A DNA stretch of 64,000 nt from the NCBI GenBank assembly GCA_964522165.1, contig CAZFVV010000003.1:26437-90436 (forward strand), given 5' to 3'. Origin of the DNA: JABWBP01 sp964522165. Lineage in GTDB: Bacteria > Calditrichota > Calditrichia > RBG-13-44-9 > J075. Positions 24,295 to 33,270 of the stretch are shown piece by piece (position 1 is the first letter of the stretch; each line of letters opens with the position of its first letter). Made by a program: the position numbers and the translations under genes. A model generated the notes under the pieces. The model made no database searches. It saw only the letters and a list, made by a program, of their open reading frames with translations, and was not told the DNA's origin.

Positions 24295-25764
24295 TCACGG
24301 CAAAAGTACCATTTTTCGGGCTTGAACGGATTTCGCACTTTCTTCTGAGCGGGATTTAACCTCCAGGCGGTAGAGATACACCCCGCCGGCCGCCGGTTTC
24401 CCGTTCTCATCCCGGCCGTCCCACTGCGCCTGGTGCAAACCGGCCGGGAGCTGGCCGGCTAACAGCATTCTGACTTTCTGTCCCAGGATATTGAAAACGG
24501 CCAACTCCACCTCGCTGGCGCCCGAGATCTGAAAGCTGATTGCCGTAGTCGGGTTGAAGGGATTGGGATAATTAGGATACAAAATGGCCGATTGCGGCGG
24601 CGCTGCGCCCCAATCTCCCAGGCCGGCCGGCGAACCTTCGAAATCCGCTCCCAGGTCGGTGGTGGGGCCGGAGCGGGGCTCCTGGTCTATATCCAGCTCC
24701 GGCACGCCGGCATTGGCCGCCGGCCCGGCCCCGGCGTGGGTAAAAATAATTCCTGCTTTGAGGTGATAATCGTTGTTGGGTGCGTTCACAAAAATTGCTT
24801 CCACTGGAGTAGCGCCGCTGTACCAGGGGGATTGATTGGAGTTCCGGGGAGCCTGCACCAGCGCATGGCCGGGTTGGTCGGAGCTGTTGTAGTCGGAATC
24901 CGTGGTAAAAATGCCCCCGTCGCTGGCGAGGTAGGGTTCCTCCGAGGCCTCCCGGGAAATATTGTTCACCGCCCGGATCACGCTGCCGTCGCTCAGGATC
25001 GCGTTCTTCCAGCCGATAAAGGTGTTGTTGAATACATTTACCTCTCCGCCGTATTTGACCAGAACCCCTTTCGAGCCGGTACCTTTGATGATGCAATTGA
25101 AAATATCCGCGTCGGATTTCAGGTCGATGCCGTAGCCGGTATCCGAGGTGAGGTCCATCCACATGAAGCAGTTTTTCACCACCAGGTAGCCGCCTTCCTC
25201 CGGATCGATCACGTCGTTGCTGTTCCCGCTGCCCCAGATGCGCATCTGCAGACCGTCGATGACCATGTAATCGATCTCCACGTCGATACATTCGGAATTG
25301 ACCGTGGTGTACTCGATCACCCGGTAGCGGGTTTCGTCCCAGCGGGCGGTGGCGCGATGGCCCTCATCAGCCATTACCACCACATAGTGCTCCGGGTCGG
25401 TTACCCAGTCGTAAAACTGCGCCGGGCCGTCCGGAGAGCCGTTGCTGCTGCGGCACAGCGCCACGGCGATCTCGTTGGCGCTCACGATGTCGCGTTTTTC
25501 ATTCTGGGCAAAATCGTCTAAGGAAGTATAATCCGTTCCGGGGCCGTTATCGGGGTCGATGATTTTAATGACCACGGTGGGGCCGTCGGGGGACTGCCCC
25601 CCGGCCACAGGGGAAATCCGCAATCCCTGGCCGTAAATATCCGGGAAGGTGAAAAATGGGGATTGGCCATGCAGCAGCGCCGAAAATGCGAATATCCAGA
25701 AGCAGGTTAACATCCGCGGGAGCATCCCGCGATTCATCCGGTTGAAATCATTGCGGCAATCCAT
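24295..25764 (-). CDS. T9SS-exported parallel beta-helix protein
   Basis: The start ATG at 25764 has GAGAGGA upstream and gives 489 residues; a longer TTG start is possible. The signal region MLTCFWIFAFSALLHGQ is followed by a beta-helix body with repeated 'DxxVIDGLQM', 'FLVVKNCFM'-like rungs (IDVEIDYMVIDGLQMRI, YLVVKNCFMWMDL). The C-terminal 90 residues are a type A sorting domain: LYPNYPNPFNPTTAISFQI, VELAVFNILGQKVRMLL, WDGRDENGKPAAGGVYLYRLE and KMVLLP. Such domains direct export by the type IX system and anchoring at the surface. It is a paralogue of the downstream gene. Confidence 0.85.
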   Translation of the reverse strand: MDCRNDFNRMNRGMLPRMLTCFWIFAFSALLHGQSPFFTFPDIYGQGLRISPVAGGQSPDGPTVVIKIIDPDNGPGTDYTSLDDFAQNEKRDIVSANEIAVALCRSSNGSPDGPAQFYDWVTDPEHYVVVMADEGHRATARWDETRYRVIEYTTVNSECIDVEIDYMVIDGLQMRIWGSGNSNDVIDPEEGGYLVVKNCFMWMDLTSDTGYGIDLKSDADIFNCIIKGTGSKGVLVKYGGEVNVFNNTFIGWKNAILSDGSVIRAVNNISREASEEPYLASDGGIFTTDSDYNSSDQPGHALVQAPRNSNQSPWYSGATPVEAIFVNAPNNDYHLKAGIIFTHAGAGPAANAGVPELDIDQEPRSGPTTDLGADFEGSPAGLGDWGAAPPQSAILYPNYPNPFNPTTAISFQISGASEVELAVFNILGQKVRMLLAGQLPAGLHQAQWDGRDENGKPAAGGVYLYRLEVKSRSEESAKSVQARKMVLLP

Positions 25765-25826
25765 GCCGTTTCCTCTCGTTTTCAAAAATTGTCGAAAAAA
25801 TCACGCCAAACTTGAAGGTGCGAATC

Positions 25827-27488
25827 TCAGCGCAGCAGGTGCATCCGGCGGGTCTGGGTAAAATCTCCGATTTCTATGCGATAAAAATAGATTCCGCTGG
25901 CCGCCGCTCTTCCCGCGGCGTCGCGCCCGTCCCATTCCACCCGGTGCTGCCCGGCGGGAAGATATTCCTCAACCAGGGCGCGAAGCTTATTGCCCAGGAT
26001 GTCGAATATCTCCAATCGAACCGCTCCTGGCCGGGAGGTATCGAAAACAATGGCGGTGGAGGGGTTAAAAGGGTTGGGGTAGTTGGGATGCAAATAAAAC
26101 TCCCGGATTTCATTGCCGGCCTGGGGCGCAACCGGGGTAGAGCTTTCATATTCGAAAGCCCCCACGTCGTAATTGCCCGCCAAACGGGGGTAGCCGTCGT
26201 AATCATGGGTTACTTCCGGAATATCCTCCCCCGCGTTAATTGCCGGGCTATTGGCGCTCAGGTGGTAATTAAACGCGCCGGCGTTTATGAAAAACGAAGC
26301 GTCGGCGGATAAATTGCTGGGATGGGATGCGTCGCCTGGCTTAGTTCCCATGAACAGGCAGTTTCGCAGATCGAATCCCGCAGAATTATAACCCCCGGAA
26401 ACGTTCTGGAAATACTCCCCGCTGCCGCCCTTATCAAAAGTACTGTTATAGACGTGCAGGATTTCTACCCCGTCTTCATTGCGGAACGCTTTGTCGTTGT
26501 TATAAACAATGCTGTTAATAATGGTCACGTAAGCGCCCCCGCGGCTGCCCGGCCCGCGCAGGCGGAAGGCGATTTCGTTGTCATAAACTTTCACCGCGAT
26601 CAGTTGGCATTCCACTTTTTCTTTGATGTTGAACGCCGCCCGGTTGTTGATGTAGCCGGGTACGAAGCCGTAGGATTCCACGTTGCGAATGGTAATGCGG
26701 GCGCGGTAGGCGGTTCCCACCGCCTCTTCGTTGATTTTGGTATCCACCCCGTTCTCCCCGGGGATTTCCCCGGCGTTCCAGCCCGCGGCGTTGGCCGGCA
26801 GCGGCCCGGTCCACAGTTTGCAATTTTCGATCAGCACGTTGTCCCACAACGGGTAGCCCCGGTCCGGGTCGGTCTGGAAACAGTCCCCGGAAACGTAATA
26901 AATGTTGCACCCGCGAACAGTCAGGTTATTCTCTCCCGCGGCCACGATGCCGTGCGCATCCACCTGGTTGCTGATGGAACCGGCCAGGAAGTGGTGAATT
27001 TCGCAATTTTCGATCAACACGTCATCGGCCATGCTGAGGTCGATGCCGTCTTTGGTGCCGTTTTTGATCTCGCAATTGCGCACAATCGCGTTGTCGCCGC
27101 CGGAGCGAATTCGCACCACGTCGGCGTTGCCGAACTGCCCGTCGATAATGAATCCGTCGATGATATGATAAGCGTGATTCAGGTAGAGCACCTGCCCGGC
27201 ATTAGTTACCAGCGGGCGGTTGGCCGGATCGTATGCTTTGACGGTGATGGGCTGGGCAACGGTCCCGTCCCGCTGGCTGGTAATCTGGTCCGCATACACC
27301 CCGGGGAGCACCAGCACCACGTCGCCGGGCTGGGCGGCGTCCATGGCCGAGCTGAAATTGTTAAAGGGGCTGGAAAAGGTTCCGTTCCCGTTGGCGGGCA
27401 CATCATCGAGGTAATATTCCGCGGCGCTCAAGCACGCCGCACATCCCATAATCAGCAAAACAAAACCGACCGGTAAAATCTTAGCCAT
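25827..27488 (-). CDS. T9SS-exported right-handed parallel beta-helix protein
   Basis: The ATG at 27488 is chosen because AGGAG lies 7 nt upstream; an ATG at 27515 has no such site. This gives 553 residues. The signal peptide ILPVGFVLLIMGCAACLSA is followed by YYLDDVPANGNGTFSSPFNNFSSAMDAA, the typical start of DUF1565/pectate-lyase-like beta-helices. Rungs follow (IIDGFIIDGQFGNADVVRI, AIVRNCEIKNGTKDGIDL, VLIENCEIHHFLAGS). The C-terminus is a type A sorting domain (LHPNYPNPFNPSTAIVFDT, LEIFDILGNKLRAL, AASGIYFYRIE, TRRMHLLR). It is probably a surface polysaccharide lyase or adhesin. It is the first gene of a minus-strand set of three. Confidence 0.87.
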   Translation of the reverse strand: MAKILPVGFVLLIMGCAACLSAAEYYLDDVPANGNGTFSSPFNNFSSAMDAAQPGDVVLVLPGVYADQITSQRDGTVAQPITVKAYDPANRPLVTNAGQVLYLNHAYHIIDGFIIDGQFGNADVVRIRSGGDNAIVRNCEIKNGTKDGIDLSMADDVLIENCEIHHFLAGSISNQVDAHGIVAAGENNLTVRGCNIYYVSGDCFQTDPDRGYPLWDNVLIENCKLWTGPLPANAAGWNAGEIPGENGVDTKINEEAVGTAYRARITIRNVESYGFVPGYINNRAAFNIKEKVECQLIAVKVYDNEIAFRLRGPGSRGGAYVTIINSIVYNNDKAFRNEDGVEILHVYNSTFDKGGSGEYFQNVSGGYNSAGFDLRNCLFMGTKPGDASHPSNLSADASFFINAGAFNYHLSANSPAINAGEDIPEVTHDYDGYPRLAGNYDVGAFEYESSTPVAPQAGNEIREFYLHPNYPNPFNPSTAIVFDTSRPGAVRLEIFDILGNKLRALVEEYLPAGQHRVEWDGRDAAGRAAASGIYFYRIEIGDFTQTRRMHLLR

Positions 27489-27671
27489 CCTTGCGCTCCT
27501 TATTTTCGTCTTCATGACTGCCGGGAGACAACAAATACCATACCGGAACCGCTTATTCTTATATATTCGCAGAAAAAAGGGTTTTCTTGAACTCCCGGTT
27601 GTGTAACTTTTTTACAGCCGGTTCTGGCATTCCGGATCGGCGTTGGTTTTCTATGCTTCCGGCGCTTACTT

Positions 27672-28796
27672 TCACGCCTCGCGGTATTTTTCCAGGAAAT
27701 TCTTTTTGTAGGCCACAAAGTTGTCTTTTAGAATCGCCTCCCGTGCCTCGCTCACCAGGGTCTGGTAAAAATGTAGGTTGTGAATGGTTGCCAGCCGCAG
27801 CCCGTACATCTCGTTGACTTTGAAGGTGTGGTGCAAATAACCCAGGGAGTGGTTGCGGCAGGTGAAGCATTCGCAGCTTTCATCAATCGGCTGCGGGGCG
27901 GTTTTGTGCCCGGTATTGCGCAAATTCAGCCTGCCGCGCCGGGTAAAGACGGTTCCGTTGCGGGCGTTGCGGGTGGGGATCACGCAGTCGAACATATCCA
28001 CGCCCAGCTCGATGCCCTCGATAATATCTCCCGGTTTGCCCACCCCCATCAGGTAGCGGGGACAGGGCGCGGGCAGGCGACCGGTGCAAAAATCGGTAAT
28101 CCGGCGGCGGGTTTCCGCATCTTCCCCCACCGCCAGCCCGCCGATGGCATATCCTTCAAAGCCGATCTCGAGCAAGCCGCGCAAGCTTGCCTCCCGCAAC
28201 TCCGGGTAAATTCCCCCCTGGATAATGCCAAACTGGAATTGCCGGTAGCCGTACAACGGCGCGGTGTTGGTAAATTGAACCCGGGCGCGTTCCGCCCATT
28301 GCAGGGTATGGCGGTGGGCGCTTTCCGCGGTTGAAAAATCGGAAGGATTCCCGGTAAGGTAATCCAGCACCATCATTATATCCGATCCGATGGCGCGCTG
28401 GATGTCCACCACGTTTTCCGGGGTGAACAGGTGTTTGGAGCCGTCCCAGTGGGATTTGAATTCCACCCCGGCTTCAGTGATCCGTTTCAATTCCTCCAGA
28501 CTGTAGATTTGGAAGCCCCCGCTGTCGGTCAAAATCGGCCCGCTCCAGCCGTTGAAGCGGTGCAGCCCCCCGAATTCCCGTAAAATCTCCAAACCCGGGC
28601 GCAGGTATAAATGATAGGTATTGCCCAGGATGATGCGGGTGCGGCATTGGCGCAGCTCCTGCGGGGAGACGGTTTTGACCGTGCCGATGGTGCCCACGGG
28701 CATAAACGCCGGGGTGGGCGCTTCGCCGTGGTCAGTGGATAGTTTTCCCGCCCGGGCTTTGCAGCGGGCGTCGGTGTGCTGAAGCTCGAAGATCAT
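27672..28796 (-). CDS. tgt: Queuine/preQ1 tRNA-ribosyltransferase
   Basis: The ATG at 28796 gives 374 residues, matching the family (about 375). It exchanges guanine 34 for preQ1 (bacterial type) in tRNAs with GUN anticodons. Conserved segments are TPAFMPVGTIGTVKTV, GNTYHLYLRPGLE, LTDSGGFQIYSLEEL (substrate Asp), FGIIQGGIYPELREAS, YAIGGLAVGE, RYLMGVGKPGDI and VDMFDCVIPTRNARNG (nucleophile Asp). The zinc site is CECFTCRNHSLGYLHH. No other queuosine genes are in the window. Confidence 0.97.
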   Translation of the reverse strand: MIFELQHTDARCKARAGKLSTDHGEAPTPAFMPVGTIGTVKTVSPQELRQCRTRIILGNTYHLYLRPGLEILREFGGLHRFNGWSGPILTDSGGFQIYSLEELKRITEAGVEFKSHWDGSKHLFTPENVVDIQRAIGSDIMMVLDYLTGNPSDFSTAESAHRHTLQWAERARVQFTNTAPLYGYRQFQFGIIQGGIYPELREASLRGLLEIGFEGYAIGGLAVGEDAETRRRITDFCTGRLPAPCPRYLMGVGKPGDIIEGIELGVDMFDCVIPTRNARNGTVFTRRGRLNLRNTGHKTAPQPIDESCECFTCRNHSLGYLHHTFKVNEMYGLRLATIHNLHFYQTLVSEAREAILKDNFVAYKKNFLEKYREA

Positions 28797-29246
28797 AACC
28801 CTTGCGGCGCCGTTAGGAAGCAAGAATTTTCAATCGTGATGCGTGAAGCGTGAAACGCGATGCGAGATACCCGGGCAGCATTGGGAGATCACGGGTGTCA
28901 CGCTTCCCGCACTACGCCTCACCCCCCTGCTACCCGCGGATCGCGTTTTACACCTGCGGAGGCCAAAAATACGGCGCTATTCCGTTCATTCAAAATGGAA
29001 TTCTACGGCGGTAGAAATACATTTTTCCCTTGATCCTCAACCTTTGCATGATATATTCGATAATGCAAACAAACGAATGAGGGTTTAAGATTTTCTCCCG
29101 CATTCGCCGGAAAAAGGGGAGTAACGGATGGTTAAACGGTTAAACGGTTGGATCGCAATTTAACTATTTAACTACGAAATCATCAATCTCACTCACCCTT
29201 CCGATCAGCGGCAATTTTTTTGCCGGGGGTGATTCACTAAGGGTCT
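28797..29246. other. Intergenic region with word-repeat tracts
   Basis: The tracts 'cgtgatgcgtgaagcgtgaa' (28835-28867) and 'gtcacgcttcccgcactacg' (28893-28922) are complementary word runs of the STRR-like class. Further along, 'ggttaaacggttaaacggtt' and 'aatttaactatttaactacg' (29128-29175) form another pair of word runs. A short ORF at 28843-29088 has no recognisable features and overlaps the repeats; it is not called. The rest presumably holds the divergent promoters of tgt and the next gene. Confidence 0.55.
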
Positions 29247-29921
29247 ATGAACGCAAAAAAAATATATTATTCTGCAAAGTCTGCCTTTCAGCATCACGCG
29301 CCTTATTACCGGCGAGGTTTTTTCCACTTTTTTCGCCGCAGGGGAGCCGACGCCGCGCTCCTGCGCCCCGGGGCGCTTTCTGCGGAGCAGGTGAAGCGGC
29401 AGATTCAGGCCATCGGCGCCGGCAAAGTTGTGGAACTCTACCGCATCGGGTATGACGGGGAACTCGACGATATGCCGGTGATCGTGGAAATCACGCGTAT
29501 CTCCCCGCAGGGATTCTCCGGCAAAATCATCAACGTGGAACGGAAGATCATCGAAGAGACTTCCCGAACCATGGTGTACGCCCGGCGGGGAGGGGGAATC
29601 ATCGACTTCCTCTACGACGATGGCGACGTAAAAGAAATCCGCATCAACCAGGACGCGGAAGAGCTTTCCGAAGCGCGGGATCTCTCCGGGTTGAAGGATG
29701 TTCTGGCCGCCCTGGAACCGAAAGATCGCATTCTGGTCGCTTACTACGATCAAAAACACCGCGGAACCGTGAACGTGGAGGGAACGCTGATGGCAAAATC
29801 CTTTGCCAATACCCGCTTCAAGATGGTTGTCGAGAAGATCAACGGCATCGAGCTGGAGAAAAAGAATGAGAAGCTGTTCGACATCGAGCAGGACCTGGTC
29901 GTTGATATCGCCATCTGTTGA
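29247..29921 (+). CDS. Conserved-looking protein of unknown function
   Basis: The protein has 224 residues and was not recognised. The N-terminus is very basic and aromatic (MNAKKIYYSAKSAFQHHAPYYRRGFFHFFRRR) with no signal peptide or TM helix. The body alternates predicted beta strands and acidic helices (VVELYRIGYDGELDDMPVIVEI, GFSGKIINVERKIIE, IIDFLYDDGDVKEIRIN, RILVAYYDQKHRGTVNVEG). The strand-rich middle may be a small barrel. It lies upstream of a NusG-like gene, with 242 bp of non-coding DNA between, so an operon is doubtful. Confidence 0.6.
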   Translation: MNAKKIYYSAKSAFQHHAPYYRRGFFHFFRRRGADAALLRPGALSAEQVKRQIQAIGAGKVVELYRIGYDGELDDMPVIVEITRISPQGFSGKIINVERKIIEETSRTMVYARRGGGIIDFLYDDGDVKEIRINQDAEELSEARDLSGLKDVLAALEPKDRILVAYYDQKHRGTVNVEGTLMAKSFANTRFKMVVEKINGIELEKKNEKLFDIEQDLVVDIAIC

Positions 29922-30163
29922 ACCCCTTCCGGCAGGCCCCTTCGCCCGGTTTCCCTCTCCGAAATAAAAATATCTCCCCAAACTTGGCAAATATCACGGT
30001 TGAGGGGGGCGCGGGCGGTTAAACTTGTGCCGGTTTTTTTTGACAGGATTCACCTGGCGGCAATCGCTACGGGAGCGCGCCCGGCGGGAAAATGTTTTTT
30101 GGGCCAGCCTAAAAAACCGCAATTATCCATTAACGAGAACGTTTCGATTTCGAGGATGACGGA

Positions 30164-30685
30164 ATGTACTGGTATGCTCTCTATACGCGCCCGCGCCATG
30201 AGAAGAAGGTGTTCCAGCAATTGCTTGAAAAAAAGGTCGAATCCTTTCTGCCGCTGCAAAAAGAGTTGCGCAAATGGAAAGACCGCCGCAAGCTGGTGGA
30301 AACCCCCCTGTTTCACGGGTACGTGTTCATTCACCTTGATTTGAAAGACCGGCTGGCCGCGCTGCAAACCCCCGGCGTGGTGCGCTTGATCGCGTTCGGG
30401 GGAGAGCCGGCGCGCATACCGGACTGGCAAATCGAGCAGTTGAAACGAGTTATCGAATCCGCCGAAGCCCTGCGCCCGGAAGAATACCTGAAAGCCGGCG
30501 ATTACGTGGAAATTACCGACGGCCCCCTGGCAGGAGTTCGCGGCTACCTGCGGGAAACCCGCGGGGAGTCGCGGGTAGCTATTTTGCTCGACGGTATTTA
30601 CCAGTCCACCAGCTTTGTGGTAAAACAGGAGCAGGTGCGCAAGCTGAAACCGGCGGAATATGAGATGGCGCCGGGTGAGAAGTGA
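30164..30685 (+). CDS. UpxY/RfaH-like NusG-family transcription antiterminator
   Basis: The protein has 173 residues. The NGN domain starts at MYWYALYTRPRHEKKVFQQL and includes LETPLFHGYVF-like sequence (VETPLFHGYVFIHLDL) and VRLIAFGGEPARIPDWQI. The C-terminal KOW motif is LKAGDYVEITDGPLAGVRGYL. Specialised NusG paralogues of this type (UpxY in Bacteroides) allow read-through of long polysaccharide operons, and their genes are typically first in those operons. Here the next gene, 34 bp downstream, is a nucleotide-sugar epimerase, in keeping with that role, although no long operon follows. Confidence 0.9.
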   Translation: MYWYALYTRPRHEKKVFQQLLEKKVESFLPLQKELRKWKDRRKLVETPLFHGYVFIHLDLKDRLAALQTPGVVRLIAFGGEPARIPDWQIEQLKRVIESAEALRPEEYLKAGDYVEITDGPLAGVRGYLRETRGESRVAILLDGIYQSTSFVVKQEQVRKLKPAEYEMAPGEK

Positions 30686-30719
30686 AAAGTGAGATGGAAA
30701 GAAAAGAAGGGATACGGAT

Positions 30720-31670
30720 ATGCGTTATTTGATCACAGGAGGTGCTGGTTTTATAGGATCGAACCTAACTGAAGAACTGGTTCGCCGGGGCCGCCAGGTT
30801 CGGGTGTTCGACAATTTTTCTACCGGAAGACGCGAAAACCTGGGCGATTTTCTCGATAAAATTGAAATCATCGAAGGCGATTTGCGCAATTACCATAACG
30901 TGCGGGAAGCGGTCGAAGGAATGGATTTTGTGCTCCACCAGGCCGCGCTGCCTTCGGTGCCACGCTCGGTCAGCGATCCCATATCTTCAAACGACGTCAA
31001 CGTTTCCGGCACTTTGAACCTGCTCCACGCCGCCAAAGACGCGAAAGTCAAACGGCTGGTATTTGCCTCATCTTCCTCGGTGTACGGCGACAGCCCTACC
31101 CTCCCGAAGCATGAGAATATGGTTCCCGACCCGTTGTCTCCGTACGCGGTTTCCAAATTGGCCGGGGAAAAATACTGCCAGGTGTTTTCCCGCATTTACG
31201 GGCTGCACACCGTTTCACTGCGCTATTTCAACGTGTTCGGGCCGCGCCAGAATCCCGACTCCCAGTACTCCGCGGTGATTCCCAAATTCATCAAAGCAAT
31301 TCTCTTCGACCAGCGCCCGGTGATTTTCGGCGACGGGGAACAGAGCCGCGACTTTACTTACATCTCCAACACCGTGGAGGCCAACATTTTAGCCGCGGAA
31401 GCGGAGTGCCCCCCGGGAATGGTGATGAATTGCGCCGTTCACCAGCGCACCAACCTGAATGAGCTGGTAGCGATGATCAATAAAATCCTGGGGAAGAATA
31501 TTCAACCGCTTTATGAAAAACCGCGCCCCGGCGACGTGAAGCACTCCTTTGCGGACATCAGCCTGCTAAAGAAAACCCTGAATTATGAACCCGGCGTTCT
31601 GTTTGAAGAGGGATTGCGGCGCACCATCCGCTGGTACCAACAGTTATATACTTCACGCGGGATTAAATGA
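30720..31670 (+). CDS. NAD-dependent nucleotide-sugar epimerase (extended SDR)
   Basis: The protein has 316 residues. The N-terminal Rossmann motif is ITGGAGFIGSNL. The catalytic Ser/Tyr/Lys are in FASSSSVYGDSP and SPYAVSKLAGEKY, followed by LRYFNVFGPRQNPDSQYSAVIP. This pattern matches UDP-GlcNAc/UDP-glucose 4-epimerases of the WbpP/GalE-like type. It probably supplies a sugar nucleotide for surface polysaccharide, together with the upstream antiterminator. The last codons and stop TGA lie in the left arm of a long inverted repeat. Confidence 0.92.
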   Translation: MRYLITGGAGFIGSNLTEELVRRGRQVRVFDNFSTGRRENLGDFLDKIEIIEGDLRNYHNVREAVEGMDFVLHQAALPSVPRSVSDPISSNDVNVSGTLNLLHAAKDAKVKRLVFASSSSVYGDSPTLPKHENMVPDPLSPYAVSKLAGEKYCQVFSRIYGLHTVSLRYFNVFGPRQNPDSQYSAVIPKFIKAILFDQRPVIFGDGEQSRDFTYISNTVEANILAAEAECPPGMVMNCAVHQRTNLNELVAMINKILGKNIQPLYEKPRPGDVKHSFADISLLKKTLNYEPGVLFEEGLRRTIRWYQQLYTSRGIK

Positions 31671-31800
31671 GACTTTTGAGGGGTATATTCCTCACTGAAG
31701 TGAGGTAATCTTTGATTGCCACGCTTCAGCGTGTGAAAAACGAATGAGTGCAAGTGTACGTCTTCTCAAAAAAGTCTCATTTATGACCGCGTAAAGTATA
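31647..31800. repeat. MITE-like element with ~35-bp terminal inverted repeats
   Basis: The left arm begins tatacttcacgcgg and ends aaatgagacttttgag (31680). The right arm (31765-31800) is its near complement (ctcaaaaaagtctcattt ... ccgcgtaaagtata) with a few mismatches and small gaps. Inside are a hairpin cctcactgaagtgagg (31690-31705) and the dispersed sequence ttgattgccacgcttcagcg (31712-31731). No ORF is present. It overlaps the 3' end of the epimerase gene. Confidence 0.7.
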
Positions 31801-31901
31801 TCTCCCGAAGAAGCCGGTATCGCCTCCCTGGCAATCTGAGCGGCGGCGGTTTTCAGCAATCGGGTATCACCCAAAGCGAAATTTCTGGCCATTTTTCGAT
31901 T

Positions 31902-32762
31902 ATGATCGATCTCCACACCCACAGCACCTACTCCGACGGCACCTTCACTCCGCAAGAACTGCTCCATGAAGCCGCCCGCCTGGGTCTTTCCGCCCTCGCC
32001 CTCACCGACCACGATACCATCGACGGGGTGGCGGAGTTCATGGAGTGGGGGAAGCGCTGCGGCGTCGTTACCGTGCCGGGAGTGGAAATCAGCGTGGACA
32101 GCAAACTGCCCAACAACGGCCACATGCACCTGCTGGGTTTGTTCATCGATCCTTTTTCCATCCATCTCAAAGAAACTCTCCGCTACCTCCTAACTCAGCG
32201 CAACCTCCGGGCGGAGAAGATCATCCGCAAGCTGAACGAGCTGAATGTTCCCGTCACCGTGGAAGAATTGCTCGCCGAGGCAGGGGAGGGGGCCATCGGG
32301 CGCCCCCACATCGCCAAAATCCTGCTGCGCCGGGGCGTGGTCGGCTCTATTCAAGAGGCGTTCGATGTGTACCTGGCAAAGGGGAAACCCGCTTACATCG
32401 ACAAACAGACCCTCGGCGAGGAAGCGGCCTTGAAGCTGATTCGCGACGCCGGGGGTTTATCCATCCTGGCCCATCCCCATTTGATGAACTATGATAGCTT
32501 TGCAGAGGCGCGCGGGAAGATCTTGGAGTTAAAAAAACTGGGGCTGGACGGGTTGGAAGCCTATTATTCCGGCATGCCCCGGGAATACACCGAAAAGCTG
32601 CTCGCCCTGGCGGAAGAAGAGGGCTTCGTCATCTCCGGGGGCAGCGATTTTCACGGCCTCAACAAAGATTCCGTGCGCATGGGCAGCGGAAAAGATAACG
32701 ATTTGCAGGTACCTGACGAGGTGCTGGCCAGCCTGGAAGAGCGCCGCAAAGCCCGGCATTAG
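31902..32762 (+). CDS. PHP-domain phosphoesterase (RNase AM/YciV-like)
   Basis: The protein has 286 residues. The PHP motif I is DLHTHSTYSDGTFTPQEL, motif II is LALTDHDTIDG, and motif III region GVEISVD precedes HMHLLGLFID. Later come GRPHIAKILLRRGVV, LSILAHPHLMNY and VISGGSDFHG, completing the metal-ligand set. This is the order of the YciV/TrpH family, reported as 5'-3' exoribonuclease or nucleoside 3',5'-bisphosphate phosphatase. No operon partner is evident. Confidence 0.9.
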   Translation: MIDLHTHSTYSDGTFTPQELLHEAARLGLSALALTDHDTIDGVAEFMEWGKRCGVVTVPGVEISVDSKLPNNGHMHLLGLFIDPFSIHLKETLRYLLTQRNLRAEKIIRKLNELNVPVTVEELLAEAGEGAIGRPHIAKILLRRGVVGSIQEAFDVYLAKGKPAYIDKQTLGEEAALKLIRDAGGLSILAHPHLMNYDSFAEARGKILELKKLGLDGLEAYYSGMPREYTEKLLALAEEEGFVISGGSDFHGLNKDSVRMGSGKDNDLQVPDEVLASLEERRKARH

Positions 32763-32920
32763 GAAAATCGCTTTGGAGGGATTCTCCCTTCATTTCCCAC
32801 TATTTTTCAAAATTTACCAGGAATGTAACCGGACTGCAATTTAGTGCAATTATATTCCCAGTTGCCCCGGGTAAGACGGCAAATTTCCCCGGGGAATCTT
32901 CAAAACATGGGAGATGCACA

Positions 32921-33226
32921 ATGCAGTCCGATGAATCCCCGAAACGTAACACCGTTTACCTTTTCTTCTTTGGCGTGCTCGACGACGATGACGTCGAAAC
33001 CTTCAACCGGCAGTTCAAATTGCTCCTCAAACCAAACGTTCGGGAAGTGGTCTTTAATTTTTCCAGCGTTACCGGTTTCGCCAGGCCGGCCTTGAACGTG
33101 TTCGATGAATTTTACCATTCCTTGCTCAACAAGGGCAAAGCGGTGCGCATCGAAGGCGTTAACGATTATGTCGCCGAGTGTTTCCGGTCTCTGGACCTGG
33201 AAATTCCGGCGGCGCTGCCGGTTTGA
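32921..33226 (+). CDS. STAS-like small protein lacking the phosphorylatable Ser
   Basis: The protein has 101 residues, the size of an anti-sigma-factor antagonist. The pattern VREVVFNFSSVTGFARPALNVFDEFYHSLLNKGKAVRIEGVNDYV resembles the STAS core, where 'lDls.vtfiDSsGl' is normal. In the place of 'DSSG' this protein has ARPA, so the regulatory Ser is absent and phosphorylation control is unlikely. Annotation as STAS is by pattern only. It appears monocistronic. Confidence 0.5.
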   Translation: MQSDESPKRNTVYLFFFGVLDDDDVETFNRQFKLLLKPNVREVVFNFSSVTGFARPALNVFDEFYHSLLNKGKAVRIEGVNDYVAECFRSLDLEIPAALPV

Positions 33227-33237
33227 AACGCTTAGAA

Positions 33238-33270
33238 TGCTGCGTGATGCGTGAACCGTGAAACGTGAGA
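33238..33270. repeat. Word-repeat tract after the STAS-like gene
   Basis: Words 'tgcgtgatgcgtgaaccgtg' and 'gaaacgtgag' repeat, closely resembling the tracts at 28835, 40779 and 62201. The rest of the gap up to 33514 shows no gene. Confidence 0.55.

Noticed and set aside
23387..27476. Plus-strand ORFs of up to 384 residues opposite the beta-helix genes.
   Set aside because: The minus strand carries signal peptides, beta-helix rungs and sorting domains; the plus-strand frames show none.
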